A stretch of DNA of 64,000 nucleotides, taken from Gilliamella sp. WF3-4 (GTDB lineage Bacteria; Pseudomonadota; Gammaproteobacteria; Enterobacterales; Orbaceae). The position numbers were made by a program, and so were the translations under genes. The notes below the pieces were generated by a model. It ran no database searches and had not been told where the DNA came from. It worked only from the letters and a program-made list of their open reading frames with translations. Where the stretch lies: assembly GCF_001690275.1 (NCBI RefSeq), contig NZ_LZGW01000050.1, positions 1-64,000 on the forward strand, read 5' to 3'. Shown in pieces: positions 42,782-54,982 of this stretch (position 1 is the first letter of the stretch; every line of letters starts with the position of its first letter).

Positions 42782-44344
42782 ATGAACAAGCACGTACTAA
42801 CGCAGATCACCAAAACGATTGATTATTATCAAAATCCTTCCCAAGTGTTTTATCAATTATGTGATAGTAGACCTGCAACATTGTTGCTTGAATCTGCTGA
42901 AATAGATAATAAGCAAGGAATTAAAAGTGTCATGATTGTTGATAGTGCCTTACGTATTTCGGCAATTAACAATGAAGTAACTGTTAAGGCTTTGACTACA
43001 AATGGCGAAAAATTATTACCTTTATTACAAAAGAACTTTTTAGATAAGTTAGATAATATCCAACTGAATGAACAAACGCTTAAATTGGTATTTCCTACTA
43101 TCAACAATATGCAAGATGAAGATTCAAGATTAAAGTCATTATCCGTCTTTGATGTATTAAGAACCTTATTAACTATTGTAGATAATACCGAACAATATGG
43201 GCAAGATGCAATTTTTTTTGGCGGTCTATTTTGTTATGATCTTGTCGCTAGTTTTGAACAGCTTCCCATTTTGCCGAGTGAGCAACGTTGCCAAGATTTC
43301 TGTTTTTATTTAGCTGAAACACTATTAGAAATAAATCATCAAGATCATGTGTCAATTTTAAAATCAACAGCCTTTACGTCTGATGCACTAGAAATTGAAC
43401 GGTTGACATTAAGATTAGCTGACCTACAAGCAACGTTAAATCAACCAATGAAGCCCATTTATACAAAATCGTTTGCTAATATTAATGTGACTTGTAATAA
43501 AAGTGATGATGATTTCAACACGATGGTGAAAAAGATGCAAGATGCGATTCAGCAGGGGGAAATCTTTCAAGCTGTACCTTCACGGCGTTTTTCACTACCT
43601 TGTCCTGAGCCGTTATCTGCTTATCAGGTATTAAAAATCCATAACCCAAGCCCTTACATGTTTTATATGCAAGATCAAGATTTTGTCTTATTTGGTGCAT
43701 CACCAGAAAGCGCACTTAAATATACTAAAGCAACAAATCAAGTTGAAATCTATCCGATTGCTGGTACACGCCCACGAGGATTAACCATAAACGGCGAAAT
43801 TGATCACGATTTAGATAGCCGTTTAGAGCTTGAAATGCGCACTGATAAAAAAGAGCTTGCAGAACACTTAATGCTAGTGGATTTAGCACGTAATGATTTA
43901 GCTCGCATTTGCCAGCCAGGCACGCGTTATACCAAAGACTTATTAAAAGTAGATCGTTATTCATTTGTGATGCATTTAGTTTCACGGGTAGTTGGTCAGT
44001 TACGTAATGATTTAGATGCACTTTATGCTTACCAAGCGACTATGAATATGGGGACATTAACTGGTGCGCCAAAAGTGCGTGCTATGCAATTAATTGCTGA
44101 ATCAGAAAAAGTTAAACGGGGTAGCTACGGTGGGGCGGTTGGTTATTTTACTGCTCATGGCGATCTTGATACCTGTATTGTGATTCGTAGCGCTTATGTC
44201 GAAGATGGTATTGCGACAGTTCAAGCAGGTAGTGGTGTGGTATTAGATTCCGAACCTCAGTTAGAATCCGATGAATCGCGCAACAAAGCGCGAGCAGTAA
44301 TTCAAGCTATCATGGCAGCACATAATGTAGAGGGTGTATTGTAA
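42782..44344 (+). CDS. trpE: Anthranilate synthase component I
   Basis: This enzyme makes anthranilate from chorismate with ammonia or glutamine delivered by TrpG. It has 520 residues, like E. coli. The feedback site LLLES (about residues 38-42) with downstream residues is kept, so tryptophan inhibition is expected. The chorismate-binding domain contains PIAGTRPRG, the [12 protein letters not shown] motif and the closing [19 protein letters not shown]. The stop overlaps the trpGD ATG by one base (TAATG), coupling the two subunits. Confidence 0.97.
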   Translation: MNKHVLTQITKTIDYYQNPSQVFYQLCDSRPATLLLESAEIDNKQGIKSVMIVDSALRISAINNEVTVKALTTNGEKLLPLLQKNFLDKLDNIQLNEQTLKLVFPTINNMQDEDSRLKSLSVFDVLRTLLTIVDNTEQYGQDAIFFGGLFCYDLVASFEQLPILPSEQRCQDFCFYLAETLLEINHQDHVSILKSTAFTSDALEIERLTLRLADLQATLNQPMKPIYTKSFANINVTCNKSDDDFNTMVKKMQDAIQQGEIFQAVPSRRFSLPCPEPLSAYQVLKIHNPSPYMFYMQDQDFVLFGASPESALKYTKATNQVEIYPIAGTRPRGLTINGEIDHDLDSRLELEMRTDKKELAEHLMLVDLARNDLARICQPGTRYTKDLLKVDRYSFVMHLVSRVVGQLRNDLDALYAYQATMNMGTLTGAPKVRAMQLIAESEKVKRGSYGGAVGYFTAHGDLDTCIVIRSAYVEDGIATVQAGSGVVLDSEPQLESDESRNKARAVIQAIMAAHNVEGVL

Positions 44345-45975
44345 TGGCTAATATTTTATTTATTGATAATATTGATTCGTTTACTTATAACTTAGTTGAT
44401 CAATTGCGAAATAGCCAACATTGTGTGACTATTTATCGTAATACCATTCCTGCTGATGTCATTATTGAAAAATTATCACACATGCAACATCCTATTTTAA
44501 TGTTATCTCCTGGACCTGGTACGCCGAGCGAAGCAGGTTGTATGCCTGAATTGCTTAAACGATTAAAAGGTAAATTGCCTATTATTGGGATTTGTCTTGG
44601 GCACCAAGCTATTGTTGAATCTTATGGGGGAACAATTGTTCCTGCAGGCGATATCTTACATGGCAAGGCTTCACAAATTGAGCATGATGAGCGAGCCATG
44701 TTTACAGGATTACCAAACCCACTACCTGTTGCGCGTTATCACTCTTTAAAAGGTGAAAATATCCCAAAAAATCTGACTATTAATGCGATTTTCAATAATA
44801 TTGTCATGGCGGTGCGTAATGATGAAGATCGGGTTTGTGGTTTTCAGTTTCATCCTGAATCGATTTTAACTATTCAAGGGGAAAAATTACTAGAACAAAC
44901 TATTGAGTGGGCGCTTAATTCATCAGAGACAAAAGGAAAGTTACAACAAGAAGCTATAGTTGATAAGCAAGAGTACAATATTCAACCTGTGCTAAATAAA
45001 TTATATTTAGGGCAATTGCTCACACAAGAAGAAAGTAAAATATTATTCAATTTAATTATTCAAGGTAAGATTGAACCAACAGTATTAGCCACCGCAATTA
45101 TTAGTATGAAAGTGCGCGGTGAAACACCTGATGAAATTGCCGGTGCAGCGCAGGCTTTGCTTGAAAATGCAGATGTTTTTGATGTGCCAGATTATGATTT
45201 TACCGACATTGTTGGTACTGGTGGTGATGGTACTAATAGTATTAATATCTCAACGGCAAGTGCTTTTGTGGCAGCTGCATTAGGTTATAAAGTGGCTAAG
45301 CATGGTAATCGTGGTGTATCAAGCAAATCAGGCTCTTCAGATGTGCTTTCCGCTTTGGGTATTAAATTAAATATGTCTGCACAAGCATCTCGGCAGGCAT
45401 TAGACGATCTTGGCGTATGCTTCTTGTTTGCTCAGCAATATCATTCAGGTTTTCGTCATGCAGCGTCAGTTCGTCAGCAGTTAAAAACTCGGACTATTTT
45501 TAATGTGTTAGGGCCGTTGATTAATCCATCTCGTCCAAAACGGATTTTATTAGGCGTATACCATCCAGATTTGATTAAACCGATTGCTGAAACATTAAAA
45601 ATGCTTAACTACCAACATGCATATGTGGTGCATGGTGCGGGTATGGACGAAGTTGCTATTCATGGTGAAACTCAAGTGGCCGAAGTTAAGGATGGTCAAA
45701 TTGGCTATTTTACGCTGACTCCAGATGATTTTGGATTGCCGACATTTACCTTAAAAGATATTGAAGGTGGGACACCTGAGCAGAATCGTGATATGTTAAT
45801 TGCTATTTTACAAGGTCATGGTAAACCCGCACATGAATCGGCAATTGCCGCTAATGTCGCGATGTTAATGAGTTTGTTTGGCGATTCAGATTTAAAACAA
45901 AATGCTCAGCGAGCAATCGAAATGATACATAGCGGTAAAGCTTATTTGCTATTACAACAATTAGCCGCAAGATAA
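44344..45975 (+). CDS. trpGD: Anthranilate synthase II / anthranilate phosphoribosyltransferase fusion
   Basis: This is a bifunctional protein of 543 residues (E. coli 531). The N-terminal glutamine amidotransferase (1-195) has nucleophile Cys84 in GICLGHQA and the His/Glu pair in FQFHPES. The C-terminal phosphoribosyltransferase (about 205-543) has the PRPP loop GTGGDGTNS and [17 protein letters not shown]. The fusion is the enterobacterial arrangement. It channels amide nitrogen to TrpE and then makes phosphoribosyl-anthranilate. Confidence 0.97.
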   Translation: MANILFIDNIDSFTYNLVDQLRNSQHCVTIYRNTIPADVIIEKLSHMQHPILMLSPGPGTPSEAGCMPELLKRLKGKLPIIGICLGHQAIVESYGGTIVPAGDILHGKASQIEHDERAMFTGLPNPLPVARYHSLKGENIPKNLTINAIFNNIVMAVRNDEDRVCGFQFHPESILTIQGEKLLEQTIEWALNSSETKGKLQQEAIVDKQEYNIQPVLNKLYLGQLLTQEESKILFNLIIQGKIEPTVLATAIISMKVRGETPDEIAGAAQALLENADVFDVPDYDFTDIVGTGGDGTNSINISTASAFVAAALGYKVAKHGNRGVSSKSGSSDVLSALGIKLNMSAQASRQALDDLGVCFLFAQQYHSGFRHAASVRQQLKTRTIFNVLGPLINPSRPKRILLGVYHPDLIKPIAETLKMLNYQHAYVVHGAGMDEVAIHGETQVAEVKDGQIGYFTLTPDDFGLPTFTLKDIEGGTPEQNRDMLIAILQGHGKPAHESAIAANVAMLMSLFGDSDLKQNAQRAIEMIHSGKAYLLLQQLAAR

Positions 45976-45990
45976 CAAGTGGAGAATAAC

Positions 45991-47373
45991 ATGACAATTT
46001 CAGCTTTAGCAAAAGATGTTGAAATGGCAACAGTATTAAAAAAGATCATCAAAGATAAACAGATATGGCTCGTTAAACAACAAGCTATAAAACCACTTGA
46101 TACATTTAAATCAATGGTAATGCCAAGTGATCGTGATTTTTATCAGGCACTAAGCCAACGCAAAAACGTGTTTATTTTAGAGTGTAAAAAAGCATCACCA
46201 TCAAAGGGATTGATTCGAAATGATTTTGATCCAATCCATATCGCTAGAGTGTATAAAAATTATGCTTCGGCAATATCGGTACTGACTGACGAAAAATATT
46301 TCCAAGGTAGCTTTGAATTTTTGCCGTTAGTCCGTAATCAAGTCGCACAGCCAGTGCTTTGTAAGGACTTTATTATCGACGAATACCAAATCTATTTAGC
46401 GCGTTATTATCAAGCCGATGCGATATTATTAATGCTATCGGTATTGACTGATGATGAATATCAGCATTTAAGCCATATTGCTCATCAACTTAACATGGGG
46501 ATATTAACTGAAGCTAGTACTGAAGATGAAGTCGAGCGTGCAATTCAACTTGGTGCTAAAGTAATCGGCATTAATAATCGTAATTTAAGGGATCTGACGG
46601 TTGATCTAAATCGGGTAAAAGTGTTATCTAAATCCATTCCTGATAATCGCATAATTATTAGTGAATCGGGCATTTATACTCACAATCAGGTTAAAGAGCT
46701 CAGTACTTACGCTAATGGCTTTTTAATCGGCAGTGCATTGATGTCTGAACCTAATTTAGAACTAGCAATTCGTAAAGTGACGCTAGGTGAAAATAAAGTC
46801 TGTGGCTTAACCCGTGCCGAAGATGCTGTAAGTGCTTATCAAGCGGGCGCAGTCTATGGCGGTTTGATTTTTGTTCCAAATTCTGCTCGTTATATACAAC
46901 CAGTTAAAGCTCGAACAGTGATTGCAGGAGCACCACTTAATTGGGTAGGTGTCTTTCAAAATGAAGAAATCGAAATTGTGTGCCAAATAGCAAAACAACT
47001 ATCTCTATATGCAGTTCAACTGCATGGCGATGAAGATGACAATTATATACAAAAATTACGTCACCAATTACCAAAAGATTGCCAAATATGGAAAGCATTG
47101 AGTATTGGTGATGTTATGCCCAAATATAGTAATTCATTAGTTTCTCGCTACGTATTTGATAATGGAGCTGGTGGTACGGGCAAACATTTTGATTGGTCTA
47201 TACTTACTGATCATAATTTAAGTAATGTCATCCTAGCTGGTGGCATTAACCCACAAAATATAAAATCAGCTATAGCAACGGGTGTCATTGGTGTTGATCT
47301 TAACTCAGGCGTTGAAGCTTTGCCCGGAATAAAAGATAAACAGAAAATACAAGCTGCATTTGAACAAATTTAA
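45991..47373 (+). CDS. trpCF: Indole-3-glycerol-phosphate synthase / phosphoribosylanthranilate isomerase fusion
   Basis: This bifunctional enzyme consists of two TIM barrels. The start ATG at 45991 follows GTGGAG; an earlier GTG in that ribosome site gives a spurious four-residue extension. The TrpC half (1-255) has FILECKKASPSKG, PVLCKDFIIDEYQIYLAR and IISESGI. The TrpF half (about 256-460) has KVCGLTRAEDA and the closing VDLNSGVEALPGIKD. About 460 residues (E. coli 453). It follows trpGD by 15 bases. Confidence 0.97.
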   Translation: MTISALAKDVEMATVLKKIIKDKQIWLVKQQAIKPLDTFKSMVMPSDRDFYQALSQRKNVFILECKKASPSKGLIRNDFDPIHIARVYKNYASAISVLTDEKYFQGSFEFLPLVRNQVAQPVLCKDFIIDEYQIYLARYYQADAILLMLSVLTDDEYQHLSHIAHQLNMGILTEASTEDEVERAIQLGAKVIGINNRNLRDLTVDLNRVKVLSKSIPDNRIIISESGIYTHNQVKELSTYANGFLIGSALMSEPNLELAIRKVTLGENKVCGLTRAEDAVSAYQAGAVYGGLIFVPNSARYIQPVKARTVIAGAPLNWVGVFQNEEIEIVCQIAKQLSLYAVQLHGDEDDNYIQKLRHQLPKDCQIWKALSIGDVMPKYSNSLVSRYVFDNGAGGTGKHFDWSILTDHNLSNVILAGGINPQNIKSAIATGVIGVDLNSGVEALPGIKDKQKIQAAFEQI

Positions 47374-47397
47374 TTTTTTATTTAAAAGGAAATGGTC

Positions 47398-48591
47398 ATG
47401 TCTAAATTAAATCCTTATTTTGGTGAATTTGGTGGGCAATATGTTCCCCAAATATTAGTGCCAGTACTTGAACAACTTGAAGATGCTTTTGTTTCTGCAA
47501 TCAATGATCCTAGCTTCCAAAAAGAATTTAACGATTTATTAGTTAACTATGCCGGTAGGCCAACGGCATTAACGCTATGTAAAAATTTAACGGCTGGCAC
47601 GAAAACCAAACTTTATTTAAAACGAGAAGATTTAGTGCATGGCGGTGCCCACAAAACTAATCAAGTTTTAGGACAAGCGTTACTAGCTAAAAGAATGGGG
47701 AAAACTGAAATTATTGCCGAAACAGGTGCTGGGCAACATGGTGTTGCTTCGGCTTTAGCCTGCGCGCTACTTGGTTTAAAATGCCGAATTTATATGGGGG
47801 CTAAAGACGTTAAACGTCAAGCACCAAATGTGTTTAGAATGCGTTTAATGGGAGCAAAGGTGATCCCTGTTGAAACAGGATCTGCAACGTTAAAAGATGC
47901 CTGCAACGAAGCATTGCGCGATTGGTCGGGGAGTTACGAAAAAGCGCATTATATGCTAGGCACGGCAGCGGGGCCTCATCCTTTTCCAACCATTGTGAGA
48001 GAATTTCAGCAGATGATCAGTCGTGAGGCTAAACAACAAATCCTTGAAAAAGAAGGGCGCCTACCTGATGCGGTAATTGCTTGCGTTGGTGGTGGTTCAA
48101 ATGCAATTGGTATGTTTGCTAATTTTATTGAAGAAAAAACGGTCAGATTAATTGGCGTTGAACCTGGTGGACATGGTATTGAAAGTGGTGAACATGGCGC
48201 TTCATTAAAACATGGTAAGCTTGGTATCTACTTTGGTATGAAATCACCTATGATGCAGACTGATGAAGGACAGATTGAAGAATCCTACTCAATCTCAGCT
48301 GGATTAGATTTTCCATCAGTTGGTCCTCAGCATGCTTACTTAGATAGTATCGGTCGAGCAGATTACGTTTCAATTACTGATGATGAAGCATTAGACGCTT
48401 TTAAGGCTTTATCACGTAGTGAAGGTATTATCCCGGCATTAGAGTCATCGCATGCTTTGGCCTATGCTATTAAAATGATCAAAGAAAACCCAAACAAAGA
48501 ACAATTATTAATTGTGAACTTATCAGGCCGTGGTGATAAAGATATCTTTACCGTTTATGACATTTTAAAAGCAAAAGGAGAAGTTGAATGA
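47398..48591 (+). CDS. trpB: Tryptophan synthase beta chain
   Basis: This PLP enzyme joins indole and serine. The ATG at 47398 ([20 protein letters not shown]) fits the family and the AAGGAA ribosome site; another ATG lies two codons upstream. It has 397 residues, as in E. coli. The PLP Lys86 is in [11 protein letters not shown] and the phosphate loop is [12 protein letters not shown]. It forms the alpha2-beta2 complex with TrpA, encoded next with a four-base overlap. Confidence 0.97.
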   Translation: MSKLNPYFGEFGGQYVPQILVPVLEQLEDAFVSAINDPSFQKEFNDLLVNYAGRPTALTLCKNLTAGTKTKLYLKREDLVHGGAHKTNQVLGQALLAKRMGKTEIIAETGAGQHGVASALACALLGLKCRIYMGAKDVKRQAPNVFRMRLMGAKVIPVETGSATLKDACNEALRDWSGSYEKAHYMLGTAAGPHPFPTIVREFQQMISREAKQQILEKEGRLPDAVIACVGGGSNAIGMFANFIEEKTVRLIGVEPGGHGIESGEHGASLKHGKLGIYFGMKSPMMQTDEGQIEESYSISAGLDFPSVGPQHAYLDSIGRADYVSITDDEALDAFKALSRSEGIIPALESSHALAYAIKMIKENPNKEQLLIVNLSGRGDKDIFTVYDILKAKGEVE

Positions 48592-49400
48592 ACCGTTATC
48601 AAAAACTGTTTGCAACATTGACAGCCGAAAAAAGAGGTGCTTTTGTTCCTTTTGTACCTGTTGGAGATCCAACGCCAGAACTGTCTTTTAAAATCATCCA
48701 AACCTTGATTGAATCAGGGGCTGACGCTTTAGAATTAGGCATCCCATTTTCAGATCCAATGGCGGATGGGCCAACGATTCAAAATGCCAATATACGTGCA
48801 TTTAAAGGTGGAATAACCGTTGAAAAGTGTTTTGAGATGTTAGGTAATGTTAGAGCGCATTACGCTAATATTCCAATAGGATTACTCATTTATGCAAATT
48901 TAATATTCAAAAACGGGATTGATAACTTTTACGCCAAATGCGCTAAAGCGGGCATTGATTCGGTATTAATTGCCGATGTTCCTGTTGAATATTCAAAAGA
49001 ATTTACTGCGGTAGCCGAAAAATATAATATAGCGCCAATATTTATTTGCCCACCTAATGCAGATGATAATGTAATTAAAAATATTGCCAAGCACGGTAAA
49101 GGTTATACCTATTTAGTCTCACGTGCTGGAGTTACAGGTGCGGAAAATCGTGCTAATAAACCGCTGACTCATTTATTACAAAAATTGACGGAGTTTGGAG
49201 CTCCTCCTGCTATCCAAGGGTTTGGTATTTCCGAACCAGATCAAGTTAGCGCAGCTATTAAATCAGGCGCGGCAGGAGCCATTAGTGGTTCGGCAACGGT
49301 TAAAATTATTGAAAAAAATCTTGATAATCCTGAACAAATGCTTAGCCAGTTAGCCCATTTTGTTCAAACAATGAAAAAGGCAACGAATCAGTCATTATAG
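48588..49400 (+). CDS. trpA: Tryptophan synthase alpha chain
   Basis: This TIM barrel of 270 residues cleaves indole-3-glycerol phosphate and passes indole through a tunnel to TrpB. Catalytic Glu and Asp lie in [19 protein letters not shown] (about residues 49 and 60). The [12 protein letters not shown] loop and the phosphate site QGFGISEP are present. It overlaps trpB by four bases (ATGA). It is the last gene of the trp operon. Confidence 0.97.
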   Translation: MNRYQKLFATLTAEKRGAFVPFVPVGDPTPELSFKIIQTLIESGADALELGIPFSDPMADGPTIQNANIRAFKGGITVEKCFEMLGNVRAHYANIPIGLLIYANLIFKNGIDNFYAKCAKAGIDSVLIADVPVEYSKEFTAVAEKYNIAPIFICPPNADDNVIKNIAKHGKGYTYLVSRAGVTGAENRANKPLTHLLQKLTEFGAPPAIQGFGISEPDQVSAAIKSGAAGAISGSATVKIIEKNLDNPEQMLSQLAHFVQTMKKATNQSL

Positions 49401-49559
49401 TAATAAGTAATGGTCGCAATAATCGGCTTGAAAAAATGGTTATTGCGCCAATATTCATTTTATTGTTATGCTTGAATTTATTGATACCCACATCTAAAGT
49501 AACCAGTAATTTTGTTTGATAACTTCAAGCATATTTAATAAAATTAATAGGATTTTAAG

Positions 49560-49587
49560 TTGCATTTTATTCAAAATACGGTATAAT
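49560..49587 (+). promoter_or_regulatory. Promoter of the initiator tRNA / nusA operon
   Basis: TTGCAT at 49560-49565 and TATAAT at 49582-49587 are 16 bases apart, 14 bases before the tRNA start. Confidence 0.7.
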
Positions 49588-49601
49588 TGTCATTCATCTA
49601 T

Positions 49602-49678
<77 letters not shown>

Positions 49679-49768
49679 CTTGAATTTTCATTCATAAACC
49701 ATCTATTCTGTTATTGTTTGGAAGTTAAAATAAAGTGGCTTCATTAATAGTTAGTTTTTAAATGTAAG

Positions 49769-49790
49769 CCTCGCATGTCGAGGTTTTTTT
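49769..49790 (+). terminator. First terminator in the nusA-operon leader
   Basis: CCTCG pairs with CGAGG around CATGT, followed by seven T. It should end many transcripts after the tRNA, as in the E. coli metY leader. Confidence 0.8.
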
Positions 49791-49828
49791 GCGTGTTGAG
49801 ATTTAAGCGTAAGTTTAAAAAGAATGTT

Positions 49829-49848
49829 GGGCTTTATGCCCTTTTTTT
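49829..49848 (+). terminator. Second terminator in the nusA-operon leader
   Basis: GGGC pairs with GCCC around TTTAT and is followed by seven T, just before the rimP ribosome site. Two terminators in series fit NusA control of its own operon. Confidence 0.65.
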
Positions 49849-49870
49849 ATTTTCTGCAGTGGAGGTTTGT

Positions 49871-50332
49871 TTGGCTAATATAGAACAGCAATTGACCGAT
49901 ATCATTCAAGAACCTGTGAATGCACTAGGCTTTGAATTAGTTGGTGTTGAATACATTCGTGGCCGTTATCCTGTGTTACGTGTTTATATTGATAGTGAAA
50001 ATGGTATAACTGTTGATAATTGCGCTGATGTTAGCCGACAAATTAGTTCAGTGCTTGATGTCGAAGACCCTATAAAAGATGCTTATAATCTTGAAGTTTC
50101 ATCGCCTGGCATGGATAGACCTTTGTTTACGATAGAACACTATCAACGTTTTGTTGGTGAAGAAGTCGCAATTAGTTTACGTATTGCTGTTGCTAACCGG
50201 CGTAAGTGGAAAGGGCGAATTAAGTCTATTGATAATGAGATGATTACATTAACTGTGGATGATAATGATGAAGTGTTTGCTTTTAGTAATATTCAAAAAG
50301 CGAATATAGTACCTAATTTTAACCTTAAATAG
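49871..50332 (+). CDS. rimP: Ribosome maturation factor RimP
   Basis: This assembly factor for the 30S subunit has 153 residues (E. coli 150). The start is TTG at 49871, five bases after GGAGG. An in-frame GTG at 49775 lies inside the first leader terminator and would add 32 unrelated residues, so it is rejected. The family blocks are [34 protein letters not shown] and [14 protein letters not shown]. The operon position before nusA is standard. Confidence 0.95.
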   Translation: MANIEQQLTDIIQEPVNALGFELVGVEYIRGRYPVLRVYIDSENGITVDNCADVSRQISSVLDVEDPIKDAYNLEVSSPGMDRPLFTIEHYQRFVGEEVAISLRIAVANRRKWKGRIKSIDNEMITLTVDDNDEVFAFSNIQKANIVPNFNLK

Positions 50333-50348
50333 AGTACGGGTGTAAAGG

Positions 50349-51824
50349 ATGAATAAAGAAATTTTAGCTGTTGTTGAAGCGGTATCAAATGAGAAAGCGC
50401 TTACGCGTGACAAAATTTTTGAAGCATTAGAAACCGCATTAGCAACGGCCACTAAAAAGAAGCACGCTGTTGATATTGATGTTATAGTAAAAATTGATCA
50501 TAAAACAGGTGATTACGATACTTTCCGCCGTTGGCTTGTGGTTAATGAAGTTACGCAACCAACTAAAGAAATGACATTGGATGCAGCACAATATGAAGAT
50601 GCATCTGTCAAATTGGGTGATTATGTTGAAGAGCAAATTGAATCGGTAGCTTTTGACCGTATTACCACACAAACAGCGAAACAAGTCATTGTGCAGAAAG
50701 TACGTGAAGCTGAACGTGCTATGGTAATTGACATGTTTAGAAATCGTATTGGTGATATTGTGACTGGTATTGTCAAAAAAACCAATCGTGACAGTGTGAT
50801 CCTAGACTTAGGCAATAATGCAGATGCCATGATGTCGCGTCATGATATGTTACCGCGTGAAAACTTCCGAATTGGTGACCGTGTACGTGGTATTTTATAT
50901 TTAATTGAGCAAAACAATAAACCCGCACAACTTTGCGTTAGTCGTTCAAATCCAGAAATGATGGAAGAGCTATTCCGTATTGAAGTACCAGAAATTGGTG
51001 AAGAAATGATTGACATTAAAGGCGTGGCTCGTGATCCTGGTTCTCGCGCTAAAATTGCGGTGAGTAGTAATGACCGCCGTATTGACCCTGTTGGTGCTTG
51101 TGTGGGAATGCGCGGTGCACGAGTTCAAGCTGTTTCGAATGAATTTGGTGGTGAGCGTATTGATATTGTTTTATGGGATGATAATCCAGCACAATACGTA
51201 ATTAACGCCATGGCACCTGCCGATGTTGTTTCGATTGTTGTTGATGAAGATAAGCACACCATGGATGTAGCAGTCAATGCCGAAACTTTACCGCAGGCTA
51301 TTGGTCGAAATGGTCAAAATATTCGTTTAGCTTCTCAGCTTACTGGTTGGACACTAAATGTGATGACTACTGAAGATTTGCAAGAAAAACACCATGCAGA
51401 ATCTTTTGCTGCAATCAATAATTTAATTAAACATCTTGATATTGATGAAGGGCTTGCACAGTTATTAGTTGAAGAGGGCTTTACTTCGCTCGAAGAGCTT
51501 GCCTATGTGCCAGTTGACGAGTTGCTTGAAATTGATGAATTGGATGAAGATTTAGTTCAAGCATTGAGAAGCCGAGCAAAAGACGCATTGACAACAATGG
51601 CTCTAGCAAATAGTGGTGATAAACAGCCTGCGCAAGATTTACTTGAATTGCCAGGTATGACACAAGAATTAGCCTATCAACTAGCGCAACATGACATCAT
51701 TACTTTGGAAGATTTAGCAGAACAAGGTACTGATGATCTAAATGATATTGAAGGCTTAACAAGCGAACAAGCTGGCGATTTTATTATGGCTGCACGTAAT
51801 ATTTGTTGGTTTGCAGATGAATAA
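50349..51824 (+). CDS. nusA: Transcription termination/antitermination protein NusA
   Basis: This is an RNA-polymerase-binding elongation factor. At 491 residues (E. coli 495) it comprises an N-terminal polymerase-binding domain (1-130), S1 (about 135-200), KH1 and KH2 (about 230-345, with [14 protein letters not shown] and [15 protein letters not shown]), and two C-terminal acidic repeats (about 360-491). It lies 16 bases after rimP and presumably controls this operon through the two leader terminators. Confidence 0.97.
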   Translation: MNKEILAVVEAVSNEKALTRDKIFEALETALATATKKKHAVDIDVIVKIDHKTGDYDTFRRWLVVNEVTQPTKEMTLDAAQYEDASVKLGDYVEEQIESVAFDRITTQTAKQVIVQKVREAERAMVIDMFRNRIGDIVTGIVKKTNRDSVILDLGNNADAMMSRHDMLPRENFRIGDRVRGILYLIEQNNKPAQLCVSRSNPEMMEELFRIEVPEIGEEMIDIKGVARDPGSRAKIAVSSNDRRIDPVGACVGMRGARVQAVSNEFGGERIDIVLWDDNPAQYVINAMAPADVVSIVVDEDKHTMDVAVNAETLPQAIGRNGQNIRLASQLTGWTLNVMTTEDLQEKHHAESFAAINNLIKHLDIDEGLAQLLVEEGFTSLEELAYVPVDELLEIDELDEDLVQALRSRAKDALTTMALANSGDKQPAQDLLELPGMTQELAYQLAQHDIITLEDLAEQGTDDLNDIEGLTSEQAGDFIMAARNICWFADE

Positions 51825-51841
51825 TTGAGGGAAAGTAATAC

Positions 51842-54478
51842 ATGACCAAAGTATCAATCGAAACACTGGCTCAAGAGATAAACACTCCAGTGCAAACACT
51901 TTTGCAACAGTTTGCCGATGCAGGTATGAATAAATCAGCATCAGATACTGTGACACAAAAGGAAAAAGAAGCTTTGCTTGCTCATTTAAAACCTCAGCAA
52001 GGCCCAACAAAGTTAACATTGCAACGTAAAACGCACTCAACCTTGAATGTGTCGAGCGGTGGTGGCAAAAGCAAAGAAATCAAAGTAGAAGTTCGTAAAA
52101 AACGAACTTTTGTCAAACGCGATCCAGCTGAAATTGCTGCCGAGCAAGAAAAGGCTCGTCTTGAAGCTGAGCAAAAAGCGAAGGAAGAAGCCGAATTAAA
52201 GGCTCGTAAAGAAGCTGAAGAAAAAGAGAAGAAAGCTGCAGAAGAAGCGAAAAAACGTGCCCAAGAAGAAAAAGCTAAAGCTGCGCAAGAACATTCAGTT
52301 GATCCAAAAGTGAAAAAAGCCCAAGTAGAAAAAGCACGTTTAGAGGCAGAAGCTAACGAAATTAAACGTAAAGCTGAAGAAGAAAGTCGCCGAAAATTAG
52401 AGGAAGATGCTAAACGTATGGCAGAGGAAGCTCGTAAGCTAGCTGAACAATATAACGATGTTGAAGATAATGATAATACCGAAGATGAAGATTATCATGT
52501 GACAACCTCTAAATACGCTAGAGCAGCTGAAGACGATACTGATCGTGAAGTTGAAAGCGCTCGTGGGCGAGGTCGCAACACTAAACAGACCAAGCAGAAA
52601 AAAGGTAGCAAATTATCAGAAGGTAAAGCAGAGCGAGAAGAAGCTCGCGCAGCAACACGTAGTGGCCATAAAAAGAAAGGCAAAAGCACCTTACAACAGG
52701 GTTTTAATAAACCTGTTCAAGCGGTTAATCGCGATGTTGTTATTGGTGAAACCATCACTGTGGCTGAATTAGCTAATAAGATGGCAGTAAAAGGTTCAGA
52801 AGTAATCAAAACAATGATGAAAATGGGTGCAATGGCAACCATCAATCAGGTCATTGATCAAGAGACAGCGCAACTTGTTGCTGAAGAGATGGGGCATAAA
52901 GTTGTGCTTCGTCGTGAAAATGAACTAGAAGAATCACTGATGAGTGATCGTGATACTGGTGCAGAAAAAGTCGCACGCGCTCCTGTTGTAACCATTATGG
53001 GGCACGTTGACCACGGTAAAACTTCATTACTTGATTATATTCGTAAAGCAAAAGTTGCTTCAGGCGAAGCAGGTGGGATCACTCAGCACATTGGTGCTTA
53101 CCATGTGAAAACCGCTAATGGTGAAATTACGTTCTTAGATACTCCTGGCCATGCGGCCTTTACGTCAATGCGTGCTCGTGGAGCTAAAGCAACTGATATA
53201 GTTGTACTTGTTGTTGCAGCTGATGATGGCGTTATGCCACAAACCATTGAAGCTATCCAACATGCTAAAGCGGCAAATGTGCCAATGGTTGTTGCGGTAA
53301 ACAAAATTGATAAACCAGAAGCCGATCCCGAGCGTGTAAAAGGTGAACTAGCTCAATATGGTGTCATGTCAGAAGATTGGGGCGGAGATACGCAGTTTGT
53401 TCATGTTTCGGCAAAAGCGGGAACAGGTATTGATCAACTTCTTGAAGCTATTTTATTACAAGCTGAAGTACTTGAACTGACTGCATACGAATCAGGTATG
53501 GCAAGTGGCGTAGTTATTGAGTCGTTCCTTGATAAAGGCCGAGGCTCTGTTGCAACAGTGCTTGTTCAATCAGGAACTTTACGTAAAGGCGATATTGTTC
53601 TTTGTGGATTTGAATATGGACGCATTCGAGCTATGCGTAATGAACTTGGTAAAGAAGTAACAGAAGCGGGTCCATCAATACCGGTTGAAATCCTCGGCTT
53701 GTCTGGTGTGCCATCTGCTGGTGATGAAGCTACCGTTGTACGTGACGAAAAGAAAGCGCGTGAAGTTGCTCTTTATCGACAAGGTAAATTCCGTGATGTA
53801 AAACTTGCTCGTCAGCAAAAAGCGAAACTTGAAAACATGTTTACTAACATGACAGAAGGCGATGTTTCTGAACTTAATATCGTATTAAAAGCGGACGTTC
53901 AAGGTTCTGCTGAAGCGATTTCTGACTCATTGCTTAAACTTTCAACAGATGAAGTTAAAGTTAAAATTATTGGCTCAGGGGTGGGGGGTATTACAGAAAC
54001 CGATGCTTCTCTAGCTGCTGCATCAAATGCGATTATTTTGGGTTTTAATGTTCGTGCTGATGCATCCGCACGTAAAGTGATTGAATCAGAAAACTTAGAT
54101 TTACGTTACTATTCAGTGATTTATGATCTCATTGATGAAGTTAAACAAGCGATGAGCGGTATGCTTGCGCCAGAGTATAAACAACAAATTATCGGTCTTG
54201 CTGAAGTGCGTGATGTATTTAAATCGCCTAAATTTGGTGCAATTGCCGGTTGTATGGTCACTGAAGGTGTGGTTAAACGTCATAATCCAATTCGTGTACT
54301 GCGTGATAATGTGGTTATTTACGAAGGTGAACTTGAGTCATTGCGTCGTTTTAAAGATGATGTCAACGAAGTTCGCAACGGAACGGAATGTGGTATTGGT
54401 GTGCGTAACTACAACGATGTTCGTGTCGGTGATGCGATCGAAGTCTTTGAAACTATCGAAATCAAGCGTACGATCTAA
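51842..54478 (+). CDS. infB: Translation initiation factor IF-2
   Basis: This GTPase places initiator tRNA on the ribosome. At 878 residues (E. coli 890) it has an N-terminal IF2N domain, then a long highly charged Ala/Glu/Lys helical linker (about 90-230). The G domain begins near residue 380 with [23 protein letters not shown] and NKIDKPEA. Domains II-IV follow. An internal start giving a short isoform, as in E. coli, is possible but not visible with certainty. It follows nusA by 17 bases. Confidence 0.97.
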   Translation: MTKVSIETLAQEINTPVQTLLQQFADAGMNKSASDTVTQKEKEALLAHLKPQQGPTKLTLQRKTHSTLNVSSGGGKSKEIKVEVRKKRTFVKRDPAEIAAEQEKARLEAEQKAKEEAELKARKEAEEKEKKAAEEAKKRAQEEKAKAAQEHSVDPKVKKAQVEKARLEAEANEIKRKAEEESRRKLEEDAKRMAEEARKLAEQYNDVEDNDNTEDEDYHVTTSKYARAAEDDTDREVESARGRGRNTKQTKQKKGSKLSEGKAEREEARAATRSGHKKKGKSTLQQGFNKPVQAVNRDVVIGETITVAELANKMAVKGSEVIKTMMKMGAMATINQVIDQETAQLVAEEMGHKVVLRRENELEESLMSDRDTGAEKVARAPVVTIMGHVDHGKTSLLDYIRKAKVASGEAGGITQHIGAYHVKTANGEITFLDTPGHAAFTSMRARGAKATDIVVLVVAADDGVMPQTIEAIQHAKAANVPMVVAVNKIDKPEADPERVKGELAQYGVMSEDWGGDTQFVHVSAKAGTGIDQLLEAILLQAEVLELTAYESGMASGVVIESFLDKGRGSVATVLVQSGTLRKGDIVLCGFEYGRIRAMRNELGKEVTEAGPSIPVEILGLSGVPSAGDEATVVRDEKKAREVALYRQGKFRDVKLARQQKAKLENMFTNMTEGDVSELNIVLKADVQGSAEAISDSLLKLSTDEVKVKIIGSGVGGITETDASLAAASNAIILGFNVRADASARKVIESENLDLRYYSVIYDLIDEVKQAMSGMLAPEYKQQIIGLAEVRDVFKSPKFGAIAGCMVTEGVVKRHNPIRVLRDNVVIYEGELESLRRFKDDVNEVRNGTECGIGVRNYNDVRVGDAIEVFETIEIKRTI

Positions 54479-54544
54479 TTATTACGCTATCATGTTATAA
54501 GCAAGGTTTACGCCTTGCTTATTCATATTTTAAGGAAAATAGAT

Positions 54545-54922
54545 ATGGCAAAAGCATTTAATCGTTCATCTCGGGTTGGACATGAATTACAAAAAGAGAT
54601 TGCAATTATCCTACAACGTGAAATTAAAGATCCACGTTTAGGCATGGTAACCGTTTCAGGTGTTGATATTTCGCGTGATCTTTCGTACGCTAAAGTTTTT
54701 GTGACGTTCTTAAATGATGATGATCCACAAGTTATCGAACAAGGTTTAACAGTCCTTAATGAAGCTAAAGGTTATATTCGTACCTTAATTGGCAAAGCTA
54801 TGAGCTTGCGAATCATTCCTGAAATCAAATTCTTTTATGATGAGTCATTAGTTAAAGGTATGCAGATGTCGAGTTTGGTTGCGGATGTGATTAAACAAGA
54901 TAATGAGCGTCACAAAGATTAA
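54545..54922 (+). CDS. rbfA: Ribosome-binding factor A
   Basis: This KH-type factor is needed for 16S rRNA 5'-end processing and cold growth. The ATG at 54545 follows AAGGAAAA; a TTG ten codons upstream is not needed. At 125 residues (E. coli 133) it starts [19 protein letters not shown]. It includes [21 protein letters not shown] and [17 protein letters not shown]. It lies between infB and truB as in enterobacteria. Confidence 0.95.
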   Translation: MAKAFNRSSRVGHELQKEIAIILQREIKDPRLGMVTVSGVDISRDLSYAKVFVTFLNDDDPQVIEQGLTVLNEAKGYIRTLIGKAMSLRIIPEIKFFYDESLVKGMQMSSLVADVIKQDNERHKD

Positions 54923-54982
54923 TATTAAAAACAACCCTGATATTTGTCAAAATTTTCAGGTAAACATGTGTTTCAATATAAA

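Noticed and set aside
49775-49870. Longer RimP starting at GTG 49775
   Set aside because: The extension would be encoded across two terminators and does not resemble RimP; TTG 49871 after GGAGG fits.
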